From Desulfovibrio sp. TomC (GTDB taxonomy: Bacteria; Desulfobacterota; Desulfovibrionia; Desulfovibrionales; Desulfovibrionaceae): a stretch of DNA of 64,000 bases. Under the pieces are notes generated by a model. The model worked only from the letters and a program-made list of their open reading frames with translations. It was not told the origin of the DNA and did no database searches. Positions 21,278 through 29,621 of this stretch are shown here, one piece after another; position 1 is the stretch's first letter; each line of letters starts with the position of its first letter. A program made the translations under genes and the position numbers. The stretch covers positions 62,001-126,000 of the forward strand of contig NZ_JSEH01000005.1 in the NCBI RefSeq assembly GCF_000801335.2, in the 5' to 3' direction.

Positions 21278-21491
21278 ACTCCCACCGGGGGGGGGGTGCT
21301 TTGCCCGAGGACGCGGCCAAAGCGGCGGGCGGAAGTTCGGCAAGAGAAGACGGGAAAAGCGGCGGGGCCGCCCCATGCGGCGTTTGACCTTGACGAGAAC
21401 CATTGTTGCTCCGGCTGGCCTGATTGCCTACTGTCCATGAATATGTCATAGTTCTTGTTATGTTAAGTCAAGTCTAACAGAGGAGGAAGCG

Positions 21492-22325
21492 ATGCGTTCA
21501 AAACTTATCGGCCGGTTGCTGCTGGCCCTGGCCCTGACCATGCTGGTGGCCGGACAGGCCTTGGCTGCCGGCGAGACGTTGATGATGGCCACCACCACAA
21601 GCACGGATGATACCGGCTTGTTGCCGGTGCTGGGCGAGGCCTTCAAAAAGGACACCGGCATCGAGCTCAAATGGGTGGCCGTGGGCACAGGCAAGGCCCT
21701 GGAACACGGCAAGAACTGCGACGTGGATGTGCTTCTGGTCCATGCTCCCGCAGCGGAGAAAAAGTTCGTGGAAGAGGGCCACGGCACCAAGCGCACCGAA
21801 GTCATGTATAATGACTTCGTCCTTGTCGGCCCGGCTGCCGACCCGGCCAAGATCAAGGGCAAAACGGCCGGCGAAGCCCTGGCCGCCATTGCTGCCGCCA
21901 AAGCGCCTTTCATCAGCCGCGGCGACGATTCCGGAACCCACAAGATGGAACAATCCCTGTGGAAGGGTGCTTCGATGTCCCTGCCGGACAAGGAAAGCTG
22001 GTATGTGTCGGCCGGGCAAGGCATGATGGCCACGCTCAACATGGCCGGCGAACGCAAGGGCTACACCCTGGTGGACCGGGGAACCTACATTGCGTATGAA
22101 GATCTGGCCAAGGGCAAACCGGCGCTGGTGGTGTTGGTTGAAGGCGACAAGCCGTTGCTCAACCAGTACAGCGTCATTCCGGTCAATCCGGCCCAGTGCC
22201 CCAAGGTCAAGATCAAGGACGCCGAAACGTTCAACAACTGGCTGGCCTCGGCCAAGGGCCAGAAGGTCGTGGGCGATTTCGCGCTGAAGGGCAAGAAGCT
22301 CTTTACCCCCAACGCCGCGAAGTAA
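21492..22325 (+). CDS. tupA: tungstate ABC transporter, substrate-binding protein
   Basis: The periplasmic binding protein for tungstate. The 277-residue precursor has a cleavable signal peptide (residues about 1-26, ending AGQALAA) followed by the TupA hallmark ATTTSTDDTGLL, which forms the oxyanion pocket, and DDSGTHKMEQSLWK, a second family motif. GAGGAGGAAGCG precedes the ATG. It is the first gene of tupA-tupB-tupC-mobB. TupA is distinguished from the molybdate protein ModA by the TTTSTxDTG motif. Tungstate serves formate dehydrogenases and aldehyde oxidoreductases in these bacteria. Confidence 0.93.
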   Translation: MRSKLIGRLLLALALTMLVAGQALAAGETLMMATTTSTDDTGLLPVLGEAFKKDTGIELKWVAVGTGKALEHGKNCDVDVLLVHAPAAEKKFVEEGHGTKRTEVMYNDFVLVGPAADPAKIKGKTAGEALAAIAAAKAPFISRGDDSGTHKMEQSLWKGASMSLPDKESWYVSAGQGMMATLNMAGERKGYTLVDRGTYIAYEDLAKGKPALVVLVEGDKPLLNQYSVIPVNPAQCPKVKIKDAETFNNWLASAKGQKVVGDFALKGKKLFTPNAAK

Positions 22326-22400
22326 GCCGTTCGGCGAAATACAACCGGCCGTCCCGGCTGCATCAGGAAACTCCGGCGCAGCCGGGACGGGGACTAGGGC

Positions 22401-23096
22401 ATGAACTATATTCTGGATGGACTGCAACAGGCGCTTGGGCTGCTTTTCGGAGGCGATCCGGAAACCTTTTCCGCAGTCTGGACCACCCTGATTGTAACGC
22501 TTGAAGCCATGGCCGCCACCTTGATCCTGGGCGCGCCGGCCGGCTTTTTCCTCGGCTATACGGATTTTCCCGGCAAGCGGACCATCCGTCTGGTTGTCGA
22601 AACCTTTCTTTCCTTCCCCACCGTGGTCATCGGGCTTGTGGTCTATGCCTTCATTTCCAGGCGCGGGCCTCTGGGTGAACTCGGACTGCTCTTTACCGTC
22701 TCGGGCATGGCTATCGGCCTGACCATCCTCGGGTTGCCCATCGTCATCGCCCTGACCGCCCAGGCCGTGGAGAATCTGGACAGCCGGCTGCGTCCGACGC
22801 TCCTCACCCTGGGGGCCGGGCCGCGGCAGGTCTTTTTCGCCACCCTCGGCGAGGCCCGGTTCGGCCTGCTCCTGGCAGCCACGGCCGCCTTTGGCCGCAT
22901 CTTTTCCGAAATCGGGATCTCCATGATGCTTGGCGGCAACATCAAGTGGTCCACCCGGACCATTACCACGGCCATTGCCCTGGAAACGGGCAAGGGCGAG
23001 TTCGCAACCGGCATCGCCCTTGGGATCGTGCTTATGCTTATCGCCTTTGCCGTCAATCTGGCGGCTTCGGCCTTTCGCCGGCGGGCCGTGGCATGA
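22401..23096 (+). CDS. tupB: tungstate ABC transporter, permease
   Basis: The 231-residue inner-membrane permease has about five to six hydrophobic segments and the binding-protein-dependent transport signature (TLGAGPRQVFFATLGEARFGLLLA, an EAA-type loop at about 133-156) that docks the ATPase. It lies 75 bp after tupA and overlaps tupC by 4 bp (ATGA). The sequence ASVI-type N-terminal region ETFSAVWTTLIVTLEAMAA fits the TupB/permease family. Confidence 0.92.
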   Translation: MNYILDGLQQALGLLFGGDPETFSAVWTTLIVTLEAMAATLILGAPAGFFLGYTDFPGKRTIRLVVETFLSFPTVVIGLVVYAFISRRGPLGELGLLFTVSGMAIGLTILGLPIVIALTAQAVENLDSRLRPTLLTLGAGPRQVFFATLGEARFGLLLAATAAFGRIFSEIGISMMLGGNIKWSTRTITTAIALETGKGEFATGIALGIVLMLIAFAVNLAASAFRRRAVA

Positions 23097-23821
23097 GCGC
23101 CCTCTACGAGCTTGACGGCGTGGTGCAGCGCTACGGCGAACGCGAGGTGTTGCGCATACGCGACCTGAGCATTGCCGAGGGCGTCATCCTGGGGTTGGCC
23201 GGACCCAACGGCGGCGGCAAATCCACCTTGCTTCGCCTGTTGGCTTTTCTTGAATTTCCGGCCGAAGGCCTGATTCGCTACCAGGGAGAGCCGACGGTTG
23301 GCCGGGAATACGTCCTGCGCGGCGAGGTGACCTGCTTTCCCCAGGAGCCGTATCTGCTCAAGCGGTCGGTGCGGGCCAACGTGGGCTACGGGCTTTCGGT
23401 ACGGGGCGAAACCGACGTGCGCGCCCGGGTGGACGCGGCCCTGGCTCTGGTCGGGCTTGACCCCGGACGCTTTGCCGGGCGCATGTGGCATCAGCTGTCC
23501 GGCGGCGAGGTCAAGCGCGTGGCCCTGGCGGCCCGTCTGGCCCTGCATCCCCGGGTGCTGTTGCTTGACGAACCCACGGCCAATCTCGACCGCGACAGCG
23601 CCGAACTGGTCCGCCGGGCCGTGGTCGCCGCCCGGGAAGAGCACGGCACGACCCTGGTGATAAGCGGCCACGACCATACCTGGTTGCGGGCCATCTGCGA
23701 CGACATCCTCTGGCTGCGCGACGGCGGCATTGCCCAGCCGATCCTGGAGGGCGGACACCCCCGGTCGCCCCAGTTCACCGACGAATCCCAGTGTAGAGAC
23801 AGCAACAGGAGCGAGTCATGA
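23093..23821 (+). CDS. tupC: tungstate ABC transporter, ATP-binding protein
   Basis: The 242-residue ATPase has Walker A GPNGGGKST (about 36-44), a Q-loop (CFPQEPYLL), the signature LSGGEVKRVALAARLA, Walker B VLLLDEPTANLD and the switch His (VISGHDH). I set the start at 23093, overlapping the tupB stop, because MSALYELDGVVQRYG matches the family N-terminus; longer in-frame extensions lie inside tupB. Its stop overlaps the following mobB start (ATGA). It lacks the C-terminal TOBE domain of ModC. Confidence 0.93.
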   Translation: MSALYELDGVVQRYGEREVLRIRDLSIAEGVILGLAGPNGGGKSTLLRLLAFLEFPAEGLIRYQGEPTVGREYVLRGEVTCFPQEPYLLKRSVRANVGYGLSVRGETDVRARVDAALALVGLDPGRFAGRMWHQLSGGEVKRVALAARLALHPRVLLLDEPTANLDRDSAELVRRAVVAAREEHGTTLVISGHDHTWLRAICDDILWLRDGGIAQPILEGGHPRSPQFTDESQCRDSNRSES

Positions 23822-24525
23822 TGCGAGGCGTTTCGGTCCTTGGTTTCAAGAAGTCCGGGAAGACCACGCTGTGCCGGTCCCTGCTGCAACAGCTGGTGTC
23901 CCTTGGCCATGCGCCCTGTGCCCTCAAGTGCACCCACAATCCCGGCATCGATAAGGAAGATACCGACACCGACCAGTTTTTGGCCCATTGCCGGACGGTC
24001 GGGGCCATTGCCGGCCGGGAGAGCGCGCTTTTCTGGAACGATCCGCGCAAAATTTCCGATATGCTGGCCATGCTCGATGGCGACGTGCTGGTCATGGAAG
24101 GCGGGCGGGAACATGCGGTTGCCCCCCGGGTGCTGGTGCTGCGCGATCCGGCCGAGGCCGGCGAGCTGTCCGACCCCGCGCTGGTGCTGGCCACCTTCGG
24201 TCCGGTGCGCGCCCCGGGGCTGCCCCAGGTCGCATCCATTGAAGAACTGGCTGCCCTGGTTCTGGAGCGGGGCTTCGTGCTGCCGGGCCTGGACTGCGGG
24301 GCTTGTGAGCGCGACAGTTGCGCTGCCCTTGCGGCCGACATCATGGCCGGTCGGGCCACGCCCGAGGACTGCGCCACCCGCCACGTGTCGCTGGCCATCA
24401 CCGTGGGCGGCCGGCCGCTGACGCTCAATCCTTTTGTCGAGCGCATCCTGGCCTCGGGCATCCGGGGGCTGGCGTCCCAACTCAAGGGCTTCGGCCCGGG
24501 GCCCATCGACATCCACATCGACTGA
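23818..24525 (+). CDS. mobB: MobB-like molybdopterin-guanine dinucleotide GTPase with Cys-motif extension
   Basis: The 235-residue protein has a P-loop GFKKSGKTT at residues 9-17 and the MobB-like region KCTHNPGIDKEDTDTDQF, where MobB proteins have the cofactor-binding loop. MobB assists guanylation of the Mo/W pterin cofactor. It is longer than a typical MobB: the last ~85 residues contain CGACERDSC, a possible metal site. It starts in the tupC stop codon, so uptake and cofactor maturation are co-expressed. The function of the extension is not known to me. Confidence 0.8.
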   Translation: MMRGVSVLGFKKSGKTTLCRSLLQQLVSLGHAPCALKCTHNPGIDKEDTDTDQFLAHCRTVGAIAGRESALFWNDPRKISDMLAMLDGDVLVMEGGREHAVAPRVLVLRDPAEAGELSDPALVLATFGPVRAPGLPQVASIEELAALVLERGFVLPGLDCGACERDSCAALAADIMAGRATPEDCATRHVSLAITVGGRPLTLNPFVERILASGIRGLASQLKGFGPGPIDIHID

Positions 24526-24829
24526 ACTTCCGGCCGGAGGCCTGGCGCAGCGCCTGGAAACCCCGGCTGTCGACAGTCAGTATCCGGCCTGGGCGCGGCG
24601 CCTCCTGGAGGCGCAGGCGTGGCGGCGCGGCGACTGCGCTGGCCGGCCAGTCCCCGATGGCGGGGCGCCGTGCCCCGCGGTGGTGGTGTTTCCCGTCGTC
24701 CCGCGACATTGGCCGGGGCGGCCTGTCCGGGCAGCCTGGACTATTCTCGTGCCGACAAACAGTGGTTCGTGTTGTCTTCGGCCTGCTTCACGGGTATTGA
24801 GAGGGAAACTGCATCCGGGAGGGGCCGCA
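24526..24829. other. 304-bp gap between mobB and histidine kinase gene
   Basis: GC-rich sequence with two short hairpins (GGCGCCTCCTGGAGGCGC near 24598 and GCGGGGC/GCCCCGC near 24661) but no U-tract and no convincing gene. The kinase frame stays open through it but has no ribosome-binding site or family similarity there. Confidence 0.5.
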
Positions 24830-26269
24830 ATGACCAGCGCCTGGGACGCCGATGATTCCAGTATGGGCTTTGACCTCGGCGCTGCCGTGGACCCTGCTCT
24901 GCTGGACAGGCAGGTCATTGACGTCGTGGCCCGGCGCATCCATCAGAAGATGGATGATTACGACGCCTACAATTTCACGGCCAAGCAAAGCATCGCGCTC
25001 AATGTCTTCTTCGATCTGGCCCAGGAGTTTCCCCAGCTCGAGCATCTGTACGCGGTCTGTCTGCTGATCCCCAAGTTGTTTTTCGATATCGAGTGCAATC
25101 TGTACGTGCTCGACAGCAAAAGTGGCGCGATCCGCCGCTGCGCCTACCAGTGCATGGACAGCGATGCCGGAGAAGTGGGCGATCTGCCCTTTGCCCAGAA
25201 GAGCATTGTCCGCGACGACAGGCTCTTTATCCCCATCAAGGGCAATCACGAACTGATTTCCCAGTTGCCGTTCACCCCCCGGGAAGATGTGTTCGGCATG
25301 TTGGAAATCTATCCGGTCAGCCAGCTTTCCGAGCATGACCGGCTTTTTTTCGAGCGCTACGCCAATCGTTTCGGCTTCCAGCTCCATAACCGCATTCTGG
25401 CCAACAAGAACAAGGAGCATCTCCAGTTCATCAGAAGTCTTGTCAAAGATATCGGGCACAACGTCATTGTTCCCAATATCTACTTCAAGCTCTACTATAA
25501 GCGGCTGCGCTCCAAGATCGATCTGCTCAAATTCTTCGAATGGAAGCTTAAACAGTTTTTCGAGACAGATGCCTTGCCGGAAGAGGAGTTGCCGGCCACC
25601 AAGGAGAAGCTCCTGCGCGACCTGGGCTACATCCATGAAGGACTCATGGACCAGTACCGCCAGATCCTCACCCATTACGAGCAGACGAGCCTCTTTCTGG
25701 AGACGTTGTTGCGACGGTCGCACTTCGAAGAAGGGCGGTACGTGCTGGAAAAGCGGGCCTGCAACTTCAAAAAGCAGGTCATCGACCTCCAGCTCGAACG
25801 CTACCGGCCCCGGTTCGAAGAGCGCGGCATCGAGATTGACACGTCCCTTGGCGGCGTGCCGGACCAGGAAATCGAAGTGGTGGTGGACATCGGTCTGGTC
25901 AGTCAGGTCTATGCCAACCTCTTTTCCAATGCCGTCAAATACACCCGCGAGGTCGTTGATCCGGCCTCGGGGCAGCGCCGGCGTTTCATTTCCTTTGGCT
26001 GGGAGCGCAAGGCCAATTTCTTCGGCCCCGGCCGCGACGGCATCAAACTCAACGTCTTCACCTCCGGCCCGGCCATCCCGCCCGAGACCGCCGCCCATCT
26101 GTTCGAAGAGGGCGTGCGCGGTGAAAACGCCTCTGGCGAATACGGCACCGGCCACGGCCTGTACTTCATCCGCGAAGTGGTACGCCTGCACGGCGGCGTG
26201 GAAGGGTACGAGGCCACCGATCTCGGCAACAATTTCTTCTTCGTCCTGCCCATGGACCCGGTCATCTGA
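24830..26269 (+). CDS. sensor histidine kinase (cytoplasmic, GAF-like input)
   Basis: A 479-residue protein without membrane segments. Residues about 50-195 look like a GAF-type input domain. A candidate phosphoacceptor is His210 in DIGHNVIVPN, which keeps the H-x4-P spacing of H-boxes. The C-terminal ATPase shows an N-box (VYANLFSNAVKYTREVV) and a G-box (GEYGTGHGLYFIREVVRLHGG). I set the ATG at 24830 from GGGAGGGGCC. No response regulator is adjacent; the nearest are the receivers 24 kb away. Input and partner are unknown. Confidence 0.8.
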   Translation: MTSAWDADDSSMGFDLGAAVDPALLDRQVIDVVARRIHQKMDDYDAYNFTAKQSIALNVFFDLAQEFPQLEHLYAVCLLIPKLFFDIECNLYVLDSKSGAIRRCAYQCMDSDAGEVGDLPFAQKSIVRDDRLFIPIKGNHELISQLPFTPREDVFGMLEIYPVSQLSEHDRLFFERYANRFGFQLHNRILANKNKEHLQFIRSLVKDIGHNVIVPNIYFKLYYKRLRSKIDLLKFFEWKLKQFFETDALPEEELPATKEKLLRDLGYIHEGLMDQYRQILTHYEQTSLFLETLLRRSHFEEGRYVLEKRACNFKKQVIDLQLERYRPRFEERGIEIDTSLGGVPDQEIEVVVDIGLVSQVYANLFSNAVKYTREVVDPASGQRRRFISFGWERKANFFGPGRDGIKLNVFTSGPAIPPETAAHLFEEGVRGENASGEYGTGHGLYFIREVVRLHGGVEGYEATDLGNNFFFVLPMDPVI

Positions 26270-26401
26270 CCGTCTGGTCCGCCGCTTCCAGCTGCTTTCA
26301 CCCCTTTCCCGGCCGCGCCTGTTCTTGGCCTCCTTGCCCCCGGCCGTTGCGCCGGGCCACAGCCTCGCGTGGCCTGTCCGCTGGCCGATGCATCCGGGCG
26401 T

Positions 26402-26902
26402 CTAGCGGACCCGTCCCTGCCGCCACAACCGCCACATGGTCGTGCCGTTGACCACGGCGATGATCGATTCCAGCAGGGTGCCGCCGATGGAGCCCGAGGC
26501 GATGTTGTTGGAGAGCCAGCACAGGGTGGCCAAAAAGAGCAGCGCCCGCAGCCGGATGCCGGTCATGAAAAAGGCCCCGACCGTGCCCAGGCAGCCGGCG
26601 GCGATGGAGAACGAGGCGGTCCAGGAATGGGCCAGCCACAGGCCCAGGCCAATGTTGGCGGCCAGAAAGAACGCCGCCAGAGAGGGCGAACGCGTTTTGA
26701 GCGAGGCAAACATCCGCACCGCTGACAAGGCTGCGGAAGACGAGGCCGTGCCATTGCCGAGCATGGCAAAATGTACGGTATAGGCCAGACATTCCACGGC
26801 CACCAAGGTCTTGAGTTTCCAGTCGATGCGTTGGGCAAAGGCGGTCACGCCCAGGATAAAGGCCAGGTAGCCGACGATCTGGGCCGGGGAGAGAAAATCC
26901 AT
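26402..26902 (-). CDS. YgjV-family inner membrane protein
   Basis: A 166-residue hydrophobic protein with five or six membrane segments, starting MDFLSPAQIVGYLAFILG and containing RIDWKLKTLVAVECLAYTVHF and SGSIGGTLLESIIAVVNG. These match the YgjV (Imp-YgjV) family, whose function is not established. The start at 26902 has AAGGAAC 8 bp upstream. It is monocistronic and convergent with the kinase gene, divergent from the TrmB-like regulator. Confidence 0.8.
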   Translation of the reverse strand: MDFLSPAQIVGYLAFILGVTAFAQRIDWKLKTLVAVECLAYTVHFAMLGNGTASSSAALSAVRMFASLKTRSPSLAAFFLAANIGLGLWLAHSWTASFSIAAGCLGTVGAFFMTGIRLRALLFLATLCWLSNNIASGSIGGTLLESIIAVVNGTTMWRLWRQGRVR

Positions 26903-27091
26903 GCGGGGGTTCCTTTGCGGACCGGAACGTGGCCTTGTTGGCGCTGGACATGCCCCGGACAGGAAGGCCGAAGGGGGGCAGGCGGCCGACGCTCCTGGTC
27001 CAAGTCTCGCTGCGCCCGGCAACTGGTTGTCATCGTGCCGGACCAGGAGCGGCCTTACGCCTCTGGCCCGGCATTGGCAAGCCGGCGGCGG

Positions 27092-27114
27092 TTGACACCA
27101 CTTTATAGTGGTGT
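27092..27114 (+). promoter_or_regulatory. promoter/operator of the TrmB-like regulator
   Basis: A -35 box TTGACA (27092-27097) overlaps a perfect 20-bp palindrome ACACCACT-TTAT-AGTGGTGT (27095-27114). The -10, 17 bp downstream, is TTAGCC and weak. An operator in this place suggests autorepression by the gene it precedes. Confidence 0.65.
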
Positions 27115-27123
27115 TAGCCAGAT

Positions 27124-27147
27124 TGTCACCACGAGGAGGTGGTGACA
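27124..27147 (+). promoter_or_regulatory. hairpin enclosing the ribosome-binding site of the TrmB-like gene
   Basis: TGTCACCAC (27124-27132) pairs perfectly with GTGGTGACA (27139-27147); the 6-base loop GAGGAG is the ribosome-binding site and the ATG follows one base later. Its arms share CACCAC/GTGGTG with the upstream palindrome, so it may also be a second operator. Confidence 0.65.
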
Positions 27148-27148
27148 C

Positions 27149-27955
27149 ATGATCGAAGCCCAGGAATTGGCGGTCCTCGGTCTGACCAGCTACGAAGCCG
27201 CAGCCTATCTGGCCCTGCTTGGCCGGCCCGAACTGGCCCCGGCCGAGGTGGCGGCCCGGGGGGCCATCCCCCGGCAGCGGGTCTATGACGTGCTGGCCTC
27301 GCTTACGGCCAAGGGGCTGTGTCTGGCCCGGGACGGTTCGCCGCGCGTGTACGCCGCTGTGGCTCCGGCCATTGCCCTGGAGTTGTTGGCCGGGGAACGG
27401 ACGGCCCAGCTTGCCCGGCAACGCCTGGAGGCCGAGGCGGCGGCGGCCCGGCTGACCCTGGCCCTGGCCCCGATTTTTGCCGGCGGACGCGGCCAAAGCG
27501 ATCCCCTGGCCTATGCCGAGGTGCTCACCGGCCCCACCCGCATCGCCCACCGGGCCTTGGCCCTGGCCCGGGGCGCTGCCCACCGGGTCCATTCCTGCAT
27601 CACCCGGCCCATGATTTTATCCAACGATCAGAACAAGACCTTTATGGAAGCGCCGCTGGGCCGGGGGCTGGCCTACCGGGCGCTGTGCGATGCCGCCACC
27701 GTGGCCGAGCCGGGCTTTGCCCCATTGCTCGACTCCCTGTGCGGCCAGGGCCTCGAGGTGCGGTTGGCCGAAGTCCTGCCCCTCAAGATGCAGGCCTTTG
27801 ACGACGAGACCGTGCTGTTGTCCATGCAGGACCCGGCCGGAGGGCCGCCGAGTTTTACGGCCGTGGTCATCCATAACCGGGGTGTGGCCGCCATGCTCAA
27901 TCTGGCCTTTGAGCAGCTTTGGGCCGGGGCCAAGCCCTATCCTGGAGGTGCCTGA
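27149..27955 (+). CDS. TrmB-like transcriptional regulator
   Basis: The 268-residue protein has an N-terminal TrmB-type winged helix (LGLTSYEAAAYLALLGR, ARGAIPRQRVYDVLASLTAKGL at about 10-58) followed by a short coiled region and a C-terminal domain that resembles the TrmB effector domain. TrmB proteins respond to sugars in archaea; the bacterial ones are mostly uncharacterised. It is coupled to the next gene (TGATG). Two dyads, one over the promoter and one over the ribosome-binding site, suggest tight autoregulation. Confidence 0.82.
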   Translation: MIEAQELAVLGLTSYEAAAYLALLGRPELAPAEVAARGAIPRQRVYDVLASLTAKGLCLARDGSPRVYAAVAPAIALELLAGERTAQLARQRLEAEAAAARLTLALAPIFAGGRGQSDPLAYAEVLTGPTRIAHRALALARGAAHRVHSCITRPMILSNDQNKTFMEAPLGRGLAYRALCDAATVAEPGFAPLLDSLCGQGLEVRLAEVLPLKMQAFDDETVLLSMQDPAGGPPSFTAVVIHNRGVAAMLNLAFEQLWAGAKPYPGGA

Positions 27956-28494
27956 TGTCGTTTGCCGCAAGTCGTTGTGAGGAGGCCGGGCGTGCCCCGT
28001 CCGATGCGGAATTTCACATCCATCGAGGCTACCTCCCCGGAGTGATCGGCCGGGCTGCGGAACTCCATGGCCGCTACTACGCCGAGGCCTGGGGGTCAGG
28101 TGCGCCGTTTGAGTCGCTCATTGCCCGGGAGTTCGGCGAATTTATGGAAGGCTACGACGAGCGCTTTGATCTGCTGCTCTCGGCCAACCAAGATGGCCGC
28201 TGTATCGGGACCATTGCCATCTACGGCCGCCGCCGGTTGCCCGAGGGGGCACAGCTGCGTTTTTTCATCGTCGACCCGGACTGCCACGGCTGCGGGGCCG
28301 GCAAGGCGCTGTTGGCCGAGGCGCTCGCCTGGTGCCGGGAGCAGGGCCTGGCCAAGGTCTTTCTCTGGACCGTGGACGGTCTGCCCGCCTCGCGCCGGCT
28401 CTATGAAAAAGCCGGGTTCCGGGTGACCGAGCGGGTGCCCGACGACCGCTACACCGTACTGCGCGACAACCTGCGCCTGGAGCTTGAGTTGTAA
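27955..28494 (+). CDS. GNAT-family N-acetyltransferase
   Basis: The 179-residue protein has the acetyl-CoA binding motif A of GNAT enzymes (LRFFIVDPDCHGCGAGKALL at about 99-118) and motif B (ASRRLYEKAGFRVTER). The substrate is unknown. The ATG at 27955 shares a base with the stop of the TrmB-like gene, with GGAGGTG upstream, so the two are one operon. The regulator may control acetyltransferase dosage; that is inference. Confidence 0.85.
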   Translation: MSFAASRCEEAGRAPSDAEFHIHRGYLPGVIGRAAELHGRYYAEAWGSGAPFESLIAREFGEFMEGYDERFDLLLSANQDGRCIGTIAIYGRRRLPEGAQLRFFIVDPDCHGCGAGKALLAEALAWCREQGLAKVFLWTVDGLPASRRLYEKAGFRVTERVPDDRYTVLRDNLRLELEL

Positions 28495-28521
28495 GCGGGA
28501 GAGGGGAGGAGGGGGAAGAGT

Positions 28522-28557
28522 GCCTCCGGCGGCCGGGAGGGGGTAACCCCCTCCCGG
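28522..28557 (+). repeat. intergenic hairpin repeat, copy 2
   Basis: GCCTCCGGCGG (28522-28532) leads into a perfect 11-bp stem CCGGGAGGGGG-TAA-CCCCCTCCCGG (28533-28557), then GGACCCTCCC. It sits between convergent genes, where it could end or stabilise transcripts. Confidence 0.75.
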
Positions 28558-28657
28558 ACCCTCCCTGCCTGGGGTGGGCTTTGGCCTCAGGCCGGCCCTG
28601 ACCCACAGCCAACCTATTTATTGCTGCCCGTCACGGCTTCCGGCGTCCCATCCAATC

Positions 28658-29380
28658 CTAAAATAACCAGATGTGGTCGAGCGCCTCGCCTTCTTTGCCG
28701 TCGGTGCGGCGCTCGCGCAAAATCTTTGCCGGCCGGCCAGCCACCACCATGTTCTCCGGCACGTCGTGGACAACCAGGGAACCGGCGGCAACAATGGCTT
28801 GTCGGCCGACGGTCACGCCGGGAAACAACATGGCCCCGGAGTAAACCTTGGCGTAATCCCCCACCGCAACCGGTTTGTAGATCCGCTCAATATGCGACGC
28901 TTCGCCATGGGTGTGGGTGATGATCCGCACATCTTCGGCCAAAGCCACGCCATGCCCGAGAGTGATGCCGCCCTTGGTGTCGAGAAAGACGTTGCGGTTG
29001 ATAAAGACGCCGTCGCCAACACGAAGCAGCGGGGCGAAATTGAAACGCACATTCTCTTCTGCGGTAAAGGCCGCGCCGCATGCGGCGAACAGCCGACGCG
29101 CCAGCAGGCGGCGAAAGGGGATCGAGAAGGGGACCACCAGACTCAGCGGGAGTTTGTCAAAGGCGTCCCACAGGAAGTGCATATGCCGTTGCGCCAGGGT
29201 GAGCGGGCATTGCTGGGCCATGGGCAGGGTCTCGGCATACAGGTGGAGGCGACAGACCGTATTGAGTTCAATGGGCGCGGCCTCCAGGATGGCCATGATA
29301 TCGACAACAGCCTCCGGCTGGTCAATATGCTCCAAAAGCTCCTCCACCTGCCGCAGGCGGGTTGAAAACCACGTCGCCAT
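28658..29380 (-). CDS. hexapeptide-repeat acyltransferase (maltose/galactoside O-acetyltransferase-like)
   Basis: A 240-residue protein with a left-handed beta-helix of hexapeptide repeats in the second half (VGDGVFINRNVFLD, GHGVALAEDVRI, VGDYAKVYSGAMLFPGVTVGRQAIVAAGSLV) and VPENMVVAGRPAKIL, the end signature of the LacA/Maa group. HTHGEASH contains the catalytic His region. The N-terminal ~100 residues are helical and unlike LacA. The start at 29380 follows GGAGGGAGAG. The acceptor is unknown. Confidence 0.85.
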   Translation of the reverse strand: MATWFSTRLRQVEELLEHIDQPEAVVDIMAILEAAPIELNTVCRLHLYAETLPMAQQCPLTLAQRHMHFLWDAFDKLPLSLVVPFSIPFRRLLARRLFAACGAAFTAEENVRFNFAPLLRVGDGVFINRNVFLDTKGGITLGHGVALAEDVRIITHTHGEASHIERIYKPVAVGDYAKVYSGAMLFPGVTVGRQAIVAAGSLVVHDVPENMVVAGRPAKILRERRTDGKEGEALDHIWLF

Positions 29381-29621
29381 TGTCTCTCCCTCCGATCTGC
29401 TGTTGCAGCCAGTCCGGGTACTGCGGCTTTGGTGCAGCCTGTCCTTTCCCCTGTAGAGGAAAAATTCCGCCCGCGCCAGATTCGTCTCAAGGCAGCGTGG
29501 GGATTGGGTCCATCGGCCGTGTCTGGGCCCGAATGGCTGCCGTGACGCCGGGCGCAGGCCGCCGGCGCGGGCAGGGACAAGCCCGCGCCGTTGGACGTGC
29601 GCGCCATGCTGCAGCAGGCCG

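Larger units (their letters stand above)
20746..21491. other. 746-bp intergenic region between fliC and tupA
   Basis: No convincing protein gene. Beyond the promoter and terminator listed separately it holds an inverted repeat GGATCAAAAAATT (21113-21125) with AATTTTTTTTTGATCC (21177-21192), a GC-rich hairpin repeat, a run of ten G (21287-21296), and a 13-bp direct repeat TTGTTGCTCCGGC at 21203-21215 and 21403-21415. The last 60 bp are AT-rich and probably hold the tupA promoter, but I cannot pick out clear hexamers. Confidence 0.6.

Noticed and set aside
21440-21491. TunR site upstream of tupA
   Set aside because: The AT-rich stretch has TGTCATAG and AGTCAAG but they do not form a dyad with the required TTGTCAC/GTGACAA arms.
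24434-24829. Longer histidine kinase start within mobB
   Set aside because: The upstream extension overlaps mobB, is Gly/Arg/Pro-rich and lacks a ribosome-binding site; ATG 24830 has GGGAGGGG.
27124-27147. TGTCACC...GGTGACA before the TrmB-like gene as a TunR site
   Set aside because: The arms resemble the TunR-like dyad, but the spacing is about four bases shorter and the arms continue as CACCAC, matching the neighbouring palindrome instead.
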